Assembly: GCA_045531455.1 (NCBI GenBank)
Contig: JAZSEA010000081.1
Location: forward strand, 1-10,744
Reading direction: 5' to 3'
Length of the DNA: 10,744 nucleotides
DNA from: CAG-390 sp045531455
GTDB taxonomy: Bacteria > Bacillota > Clostridia > Oscillospirales > CAG-272
In this document: piece by piece, positions 6,681 through 10,744 of the stretch
Layout of the letters: every line of letters begins with the position of its first letter
Position numbering within the stretch: the first letter of the stretch is position 1
Notes under the pieces: model-generated
Told to the model about the DNA's origin: nothing
Databases searched by the model: none
The model's input: only the letters and a program-made list of their open reading frames with translations
Made by a program: the position numbers and the translations under genes

Positions 6681-7996
6681 TGAAACTCACATTCACACCC
6701 GCCGATTGGAGCGGTATTCTCACCTGGGATGCCGTCGCAGAAGCCGAAAGCTACGATATTTACCTTAAATATTCGGATTCGATCCGAGGTTTCAAATGCG
6801 TTGCCGAAAACGTAATCGAAACGACAGCAAAGCTCGGTCTCGATTACGCAAGAGCGGCTGAATTTTACGTCACCGCAAAGAAGGGCGGCACCGTCATCGC
6901 CGAAAGCGAGCGCATCACGGGCAAATCGAACGGTATCCGCGCGAATGACACTATGGTACGCGACAACAAGCTCCGCTACTTTATGCCCAAAATGACGCAT
7001 ATGCTCGCCAGCCTTTTCACCGCGAACGGCGAGATCTGGGTCTGTGATTCGGGCCTTTCAAAGGGCGGTCAGGCTCTCGACGACTACCTTATGGACATCC
7101 GCCGCAAGGCTGCCGAAGAGCTCGGCATCGACGAGGGTGACGAGTCGCTCAAGATCGCGGTCAACGCCCATCTTTCGCATTACCACAGCGACCACATCGC
7201 GGGAATGTTCAAGATCATGATGAAGAATCCCTTCATCGCTTTCGAGAAGATCTATATCTCAACCCCCGAGACCGATCCCGAAATGCGCCATTTCACGGGC
7301 AATAACGTCACCTGGCTCAAGGCGATCGACGAATACCTCCCCGGCAAGAGCACCTACTATTACGAGGTCCCGTGGGGCAAGCATATCCGCCTCGAGCTCG
7401 AGAATATCGACGCTGTGATGGATCTCTACCCCGCATTCGAGGATCACACGACGATCTATCTCAAGGAAGACGGCTCGCCCGACTACTCGCGCGGCTTCTG
7501 GAATATCGTTGCCCTCCGCGACGAGGCGCACGCAAAGGTTCTCGCGCAGAATTACAACTCGACCTGGGCTGTCATCCGCTACGGCGAAAACACGATCTTC
7601 CTCCCTGGAGATTATTCGGGCTTTGACGACACCTGTCTTGCACCGACGCTCGATTACTACGGACGCGAGAATTTCGAGGATATCGACCTTATGACCTACC
7701 CGCACCACGGCGTCGCGCGCTTCACCCCCTTAATGACCGACGTTACGAAGGCAAAATACACCGTCTTTATGGGCGGACTTGAGGAAATGCTCGGTCAGCC
7801 GCGCTCGGTGCTTGCTCTGCGTTATTGCGAAAAAGCAGGTTCAAAACTCCTTTGGACCGATCAGGCGGCGTTCACCGCGATCCTCGACGGCAAAAATGTC
7901 ACCATCGACCGCGAGCCCGACGAATGGCCCGATACCTCGATGGTCGAGGTCGCACCGCAACCGGTCTTCTTCAGCGAATTGAAGCAGTATCAATAA
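6680..7996 (+). CDS. Metallo-beta-lactamase-fold hydrolase with N-terminal fibronectin-III-like segment
   Basis: The 438-residue protein starts with a stretch of about 80 residues resembling a fibronectin type III domain (GILTWDAVAEAESYDIYLKY). The metallo-beta-lactamase core follows, with HLSHYHSDH (164-172) supplying the HxHxDH metal motif, LPGD (D311) and YPHHG (H342/H343) as further ligands, as in ComEC-like and related hydrolases. No signal peptide is visible, so it is probably cytosolic, which is unusual for a fibronectin-like module. The substrate is unknown; candidates are a phosphodiester, a nucleotide or a lactone. The start overlaps the RNHCP stop by one base, with AGGAAAGGA upstream. 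The product ends just before a minus-strand terminator and a GC-rich plus-strand terminator. Confidence 0.85.
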   Translation: MKLTFTPADWSGILTWDAVAEAESYDIYLKYSDSIRGFKCVAENVIETTAKLGLDYARAAEFYVTAKKGGTVIAESERITGKSNGIRANDTMVRDNKLRYFMPKMTHMLASLFTANGEIWVCDSGLSKGGQALDDYLMDIRRKAAEELGIDEGDESLKIAVNAHLSHYHSDHIAGMFKIMMKNPFIAFEKIYISTPETDPEMRHFTGNNVTWLKAIDEYLPGKSTYYYEVPWGKHIRLELENIDAVMDLYPAFEDHTTIYLKEDGSPDYSRGFWNIVALRDEAHAKVLAQNYNSTWAVIRYGENTIFLPGDYSGFDDTCLAPTLDYYGRENFEDIDLMTYPHHGVARFTPLMTDVTKAKYTVFMGGLEEMLGQPRSVLALRYCEKAGSKLLWTDQAAFTAILDGKNVTIDREPDEWPDTSMVEVAPQPVFFSELKQYQ

Positions 7997-7997
7997 T

Positions 7998-8022
7998 AAA
8001 AAAAGAGTTGACAAATCAACTC
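7998..8022 (-). terminator. Minus-strand intrinsic terminator downstream of the XRE gene
   Basis: GAGTTGA (8005-8011) and TCAACTC (8016-8022) form a 7-bp stem with a 4-base loop. Read on the minus strand it is followed by seven T (7998-8004). It would stop transcripts from the XRE gene before they enter the hydrolase gene antisense. Confidence 0.55.
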
Positions 8023-8087
8023 CCAGACTGCTGACAAACCTTTTTTCTAAAAAACGATATGTCAAAGTTCACAAAAAACAGATAAAC

Positions 8088-8163
8088 AGCTATGTTCGCA
8101 CTTGCAAAGCGGGGTGCAGGGGCTTCGCCCCTGCACCCCGTTTTAGTTTTTGCAAACATAGCT
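8088..8163 (+). terminator. GC-rich terminator hairpin inside a larger imperfect palindrome
   Basis: The core is a perfect 14-bp stem (8110-8123 with 8127-8140, loop TTC) containing GGGGTGCAGGGGC, followed by GTTTTAGTTTTT on the plus strand. It should terminate the RNHCP-hydrolase transcript. Flanking arms extend the symmetry: AGCTATGTT (8088-8096) pairs with AACATAGCT (8155-8163), and partial matches lie between. The long near-palindrome is bigger than a terminator needs, so it may be a dispersed repeat that also terminates. I recall similar GGGGTGCAGGGGC hairpins in gut Clostridia but could not search. Confidence 0.65.
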
Positions 8164-8175
8164 TTCTGTAATTTG

Positions 8176-8205
8176 TCAATCTTTAAATAGATTGATCACT
8201 TTTTT
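8176..8205 (+). terminator. Weak hairpin with T-run at the XRE gene 3' end
   Basis: TCAATCT (8176-8182) pairs with AGATTGA (8189-8195) across a 6-base loop. Six T follow at 8200-8205 after four intervening bases. The stem is AT-rich and the T-run is displaced, so it could be a backup plus-strand terminator at best. Confidence 0.3.
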
Positions 8206-8482
8206 ATTTGTTACTCTTCCCCATTATCTTATCCGGAAATACAGACGCATCGATGAGATCCGCAGGATCAATCTCAAGCGCGTCGGCAATGTTGAAGAAT
8301 ATCTCAAGCGAAAATGATCTTGCTATTCCCGGCGCCTCGATGGAGCTGAGATGCGAACGGCTGATCCCCGCTCTCTCGGCAAGCTGTTCCTGCGACATTC
8401 CGCGCATTTTGCGAAGCGCGGATATTGCTATGCCGAGTTGTATTAATCTATCTCTGTTCTTAAATTCAATATCCTTGCTCAT
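8204..8482 (-). CDS. XRE-family helix-turn-helix transcriptional regulator
   Basis: This 92-residue protein is almost entirely a Cro/C1-type helix-turn-helix domain. Residues 13-78 cover the five-helix fold, with the recognition region MSQEQLAERAGISRSHLSSIE (29-49). The segment FFNIADALEIDPADLI (62-77) is the usual closing helix pair. No sensor or peptidase domain is attached, so it would act as a small DNA-binding repressor. ATG 8482 has GAGGTG five bases upstream. Its own -10 (TATAAT on the minus strand, 8500-8505) has no good -35, which fits weak or regulated expression. It is convergent with the hydrolase gene and divergent from the promoter at 8546-8574. The shared inverted motif around both -10 boxes is a plausible autoregulatory operator. 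No toxin or phage partner is adjacent. Confidence 0.85.
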   Translation of the reverse strand: MSKDIEFKNRDRLIQLGIAISALRKMRGMSQEQLAERAGISRSHLSSIEAPGIARSFSLEIFFNIADALEIDPADLIDASVFPDKIMGKSNK

Positions 8483-8499
8483 ATTATCACCTCTATATC

Positions 8500-8574
8500 A
8501 TTATACAACTTTAAAAAATATTTTTCTGTATTTTTTAAAAAGCACTTGACTAATTTATTGAGCAGTTGTATAAT
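8500..8574. promoter_or_regulatory. Divergent promoter region with 11-bp inverted repeat (candidate XRE operator)
   Basis: ATTATACAACT (8500-8510) and AGTTGTATAAT (8564-8574) are exact inverted copies 53 bases apart, each spanning a TATAAT that faces away from the other. Binding of a dimeric XRE regulator at each copy would block both directions. The copies may instead be only two similar -10 boxes. Confidence 0.45.
8546..8574 (+). promoter_or_regulatory. Strong consensus promoter reading right
   Basis: TTGACT (8546-8551) and TATAAT (8569-8574) have a 17-base spacer. A transcript starting near 8581 has no supported ORF for about 300 bases, so it is either a long leader of the ABC gene or a separate small RNA. 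A second possible pair, TTGACG (8587-8592) and TATATT (8610-8615), also with 17 bases, follows immediately. Confidence 0.65.
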
Positions 8575-8822
8575 ATTAATGTGCAATTGACGCAAAAATG
8601 GAGCATAAATATATTTTAACGAGAAAAATTCTCCCTCTCTGCAACCTTTTTCAAAAGCGCGACACTATATAATTGAACGCGGAAATACATTTTATCCCTA
8701 AAATGATACCGTTTATCCCAAAATCCGAAAAAACAATTATTTTGTGCTATAATGTTAGCATCGAACAGCCTCCCTCTTTATCGACTCAACAATAAGTTGA
8801 GTCGGGAATTTGCCGAATTCTA
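8575..8822 (+). other. Non-coding regulatory stretch upstream of the ABC exporter
   Basis: No supported gene lies here. Visible elements are a direct repeat TTTATCCC(T)AAAAT at 8691-8704 and 8712-8724, spaced 21 bases (two helical turns); an extended -10 TGCTATAAT (8745-8753) inside the palindrome TGCTA/TAGCA (8745-8760), with no good -35; and a 9-bp inverted repeat CGACTCAAC/GTTGAGTCG (8782-8790 and 8796-8804). The inverted repeat lies just upstream of the promoter at 8823 and lacks a T-run, so it suits a regulator site better than a terminator. Confidence 0.5.
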
Positions 8823-8851
8823 TTGACAAAAGCACGTCAGCGTGGTAAAAT
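8823..8851 (+). promoter_or_regulatory. Promoter of the leader peptide-ABC exporter transcript
   Basis: TTGACA (8823-8828) is a perfect -35 and TAAAAT (8846-8851) a near-consensus -10, with a 17-base spacer. Transcription would start near 8858, only about 24 bases before the leader peptide start. Confidence 0.8.
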
Positions 8852-8881
8852 TATGGCAATGAAAACAAAAGGAAGGAGGAA

Positions 8882-8953
8882 ATGAATATGCTTACAGATC
8901 TCAGAAGTGCTCTTTCCGGAACGTTCTTTTCCTCCGGGTATATTTGCGTATAG
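8882..8953 (+). CDS. 23-residue leader peptide of the ABC exporter gene
   Basis: A short ORF starts at ATG 8882, with a second in-frame ATG at 8888, directly after a very strong GGAAGGAGGA site (8871-8880), and ends at TAG 8951-8953. The product begins MNMLTDLRSALSG and ends FFSSGYICV. The ribosome site is optimally strong for such a tiny ORF, and the ORF lies between the promoter at 8823 and an intrinsic terminator just before the exporter start. This arrangement matches leader peptides that sense translation, such as bmrB upstream of bmrCD in Bacillus subtilis, where ribosome stalling by antibiotics allows read-through. The peptide is therefore probably regulatory and need not have a function of its own. 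A secreted or signalling peptide is less likely, since there is only a short hydrophobic stretch. The sequence itself is not one I recognise. Confidence 0.7.
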   Translation: MNMLTDLRSALSGTFFSSGYICV

Positions 8954-8967
8954 GACTATTGCGCAAT

Positions 8968-9011
8968 ATAAGCGAGCACACGAAATCAAAAAGTGTGCTC
9001 GCTTATTTTTT
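8968..9011 (+). terminator. Intrinsic terminator (attenuator) between leader peptide and ABC exporter gene
   Basis: A 14-bp perfect stem (8968-8981 with 8993-9006) containing AAGCGAGCACAC is followed by TTTTTT (9006-9011). It lies 15 bases after the leader stop and 22 before the exporter start, so it would stop most transcripts before the exporter. Alternative pairings exist: GTGCTC in the leader ORF (8907-8912) can pair with GAGCAC of the left arm (8974-8979), and GTGCTC of the right arm (8995-9000) can pair with GAGCAC at 9012-9017. Both would compete with the terminator. Confidence 0.8.
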
Positions 9012-9032
9012 GAGCACGTGAAAGGAGGCAAT

Positions 9033-10744
9033 ATGAGTAAAAAAGAAATCGAAAAAGGAAATGTCAACCTCTCCGACGGCGCGGCGGAGACGGTGAAGTC
9101 AAAGAAAGAAATACGCGCCGAGAAGCGTGCCGCACGCAAAAAGGAAAAGGAAGAAAAGAAAAAGAAGAAGCTTTCCTTCCGCCGCAATCTCGAGAACAAT
9201 CTCTTCGCCCTGCGTCAGGTCTGGGACACCTCGAAGATCTATTTCCTTGTCTACTACGTCACGACCTTCATCAACGCGCCGCTGAACTTCCTGATCGGCA
9301 CCTTCCTTATCAAGCTCATCGTTGACAGCGTTGAGGGTCACGGATGGTCGACAGAGGCGATCTTCACCTACATCTTCATCGTCGGCGGCACGGCGATCCT
9401 TATCTGGATGTGCTCCAACTACTATTGGAACACCATCTCCCCGCAGTACTCTGAAAAGATCAACCACACCCTCCGCCGCAAGCTCTACCGCAAATCTACC
9501 GAGGTCGATCTTGCCTGCTACGAGACTCCCGAGTTCTACGACAAATACGTAAAAGCGATGGACGAAACGCAGGACCGCGTATGGAAGGTCATGGGCACGC
9601 TCGATAACCTTATCTGGAACGTCGTCTCGCTTGCGCTGACCTCCTTCCTGATATTCACCATCGACCCCTTCCTCATCCTCTTTGCGCTTATTCCGCTTCT
9701 GCTCGGATTCATCCGACGCCGCCGCAACAAGCTCCTGCACGATCAGAATTCCGCGCGCAAGCCGATCAACCGCAAATTCTCCTACGTTCGCCGCACCTTC
9801 TATCTCGGCGAATACTCGAAGGAGATGCGAATGGGCGGATTCTTCTCGCATCAGCTCGAAATGCTCGACGAGGTCCGCCGCAACTACAACGAGATCACGA
9901 AAAAGTACGGCACGCGCGTGGCTATCCTCGATTGCATCTTAAACTACGGAATGGACGGTCTGACCGTCCTCGGAGCGACGCTCTACGCCGTGTGGCGCAC
10001 GGTCGGACCCGGTCAGGGCTCGATGACGATGGGTGACTGCCTGATCGTCCTCAATTCGATCGGCACTATCTCCCACACTCTCTCGCAGCTTGTGCAATAT
10101 ATTGCCGAATTTGACGAGCACGCGCTCTACATTGAAGACGTACGCTACTTCCTCGACTATGAGCCTAAGATCAAGGAAGACCCAAACGCTCCGGAAGCGA
10201 AATCGGGCGAAATCGTCTTTAATGACGTCCATTTCAAATACGAGGGCGCAGAAAAGGAATCACTTCGCGGGATAAATTTCAAGATCCGCGAGGGCGAGCG
10301 CATTGCCGTTGTCGGACGCAACGGAAGCGGCAAGACTACGCTCGTCAAGCTTCTTCTCCGTCTCTACGACCCCACCGAGGGCGAGGTCGTGCTGAACGGC
10401 AAGAACGCGAAGGAATACCGTCTCTCCTCCTGGCGCGGACTTTTCGGAAGCGTTTTTCAGGATTTCAAGCTCTTCTCTCTTTCGGTTAAGGAAAACGTCG
10501 TTCTCCGTCTTCCCCGTGAAGGAGACGATGAGGTAGTAACCAAAGCTCTTAAAGAGAGCGGCGCTTGGAAGAAGATCGAAACACTCGAGAGGGGCATCGA
10601 GTCCACCATGACACGCGAATTCGACGATGAGGGCGTCAACTTATCGATCGGAGAGCAGCAAAAGGTCTCGCTTTCGCGTATCTTCGCGGAAAAAACACCC
10701 TTCGTCGTCCTCGACGAGCCCTCAAGCGCGCTCGACCCGATAGC
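9033..10744 (+). CDS. ABC exporter half-transporter, fused membrane and ATPase domains (3' end beyond window)
   Basis: The frame is open from ATG 9033 (AAAGGAGG four bases upstream) to the window edge: 570 codons with no stop, so the gene is partial at its 3' end. Residues 1-50 are a cytosolic tail unusually rich in Lys, Glu and Arg. The membrane domain follows with hydrophobic segments at about 69-97, 107-127, 190-226 and further on around 300-365. The ATPase domain has Walker A GRNGSGKTT (428-436), Q-loop VFQDF (474-478), signature LSIGEQQ (537-543, degenerate against LSGGQ) and Walker B VVLDEP (558-563) with catalytic Glu562, then D-loop SALD. It is a type IV (multidrug/peptide/lipid) exporter that must dimerise; a partner gene may lie downstream. 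The upstream leader peptide and attenuator suggest induction by translation-inhibiting compounds, so drug efflux is plausible though unproven. Confidence 0.9.
   Translation, partial: MSKKEIEKGNVNLSDGAAETVKSKKEIRAEKRAARKKEKEEKKKKKLSFRRNLENNLFALRQVWDTSKIYFLVYYVTTFINAPLNFLIGTFLIKLIVDSVEGHGWSTEAIFTYIFIVGGTAILIWMCSNYYWNTISPQYSEKINHTLRRKLYRKSTEVDLACYETPEFYDKYVKAMDETQDRVWKVMGTLDNLIWNVVSLALTSFLIFTIDPFLILFALIPLLLGFIRRRRNKLLHDQNSARKPINRKFSYVRRTFYLGEYSKEMRMGGFFSHQLEMLDEVRRNYNEITKKYGTRVAILDCILNYGMDGLTVLGATLYAVWRTVGPGQGSMTMGDCLIVLNSIGTISHTLSQLVQYIAEFDEHALYIEDVRYFLDYEPKIKEDPNAPEAKSGEIVFNDVHFKYEGAEKESLRGINFKIREGERIAVVGRNGSGKTTLVKLLLRLYDPTEGEVVLNGKNAKEYRLSSWRGLFGSVFQDFKLFSLSVKENVVLRLPREGDDEVVTKALKESGAWKKIETLERGIESTMTREFDDEGVNLSIGEQQKVSLSRIFAEKTPFVVLDEPSSALDPI

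Noticed and set aside
8598..8672. 24-codon plus-strand ORF in the region upstream of the exporter
   Set aside because: There is no Shine-Dalgarno sequence before its ATG and the composition is that of the surrounding AT-rich DNA. Unlike the leader at 8882, nothing supports its translation.
8782..8804. Inverted repeat as an intrinsic terminator
   Set aside because: The 9-bp stem is not followed by a T-run on the plus strand (GGAATTTG) or by a useful one on the minus strand. A regulator-binding site is more likely.
9099..9851. 250-codon minus-strand open frame
   Set aside because: It lies antisense within the ABC exporter gene, has low-complexity charged content, no family motif and no ribosome site. 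The plus-strand frame carries clear Walker A and B motifs farther along.

Overview
The window looks like a chromosomal segment from an uncultured anaerobic Clostridia-type Bacillota, with Oscillospirales or a relative as the best guess. The support is strong GGAGG-type ribosome binding sites, GC-rich coding sequence separated by AT-rich intergenic DNA, TTGACA/TATAAT promoters with 17-bp spacers, intrinsic terminators, and protein families common in that group (U32, RNHCP, AraM-type dehydrogenase). This placement is inferred from style and was not tested by a search. No rRNA, tRNA, CRISPR array, transposase or phage gene is visible.

Layout. Positions 1-416 hold no gene. They contain an AT-rich segment bounded by perfect 26-bp inverted repeats (1-26 and 227-252), then a strong bidirectional terminator hairpin. 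Positions 417-6191 are a tightly packed five-gene operon on the minus strand. In transcription order it encodes a U32-family [4Fe-4S] protein (RNA hydroxylation type), an unrecognised multi-pass membrane protein with a very acidic tail, an alpha/beta hydrolase, an sn-glycerol-1-phosphate dehydrogenase (AraM/EgsA family) and a short KpsF/GutQ-like SIS protein without CBS domains. Each junction is a short gap, an ATGA overlap or a longer overlap, so the genes are probably co-transcribed and translationally coupled.

A divergent promoter region (6192-6338) separates this operon from a plus-strand pair. The pair is a small RNHCP zinc-binding protein and a metallo-beta-lactamase-fold hydrolase with an N-terminal fibronectin-III-like segment, joined by a TAATG stop-start. 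Next comes a convergent intergenic region (7997-8203) with several hairpins, including a 14-bp GC-rich stem inside a larger imperfect palindrome. A minus-strand XRE-family regulator follows (8204-8482).

From 8483 to the right edge lies a long regulatory region, then a gene for an ABC exporter half-transporter (fused membrane and ATPase domains) that runs off the window. The exporter is preceded by a good promoter, a 23-residue leader peptide ORF with its own strong ribosome binding site, and an intrinsic terminator with possible alternative pairings. This is the architecture of ribosome-mediated transcription attenuation, as described for bmrB-bmrCD of Bacillus subtilis, and is the most interesting regulatory feature here. 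A shared GTTGTATAAT-type element occurs in inverted pairs in both divergent regions. It may simply be the -10 elements or may also be an operator.
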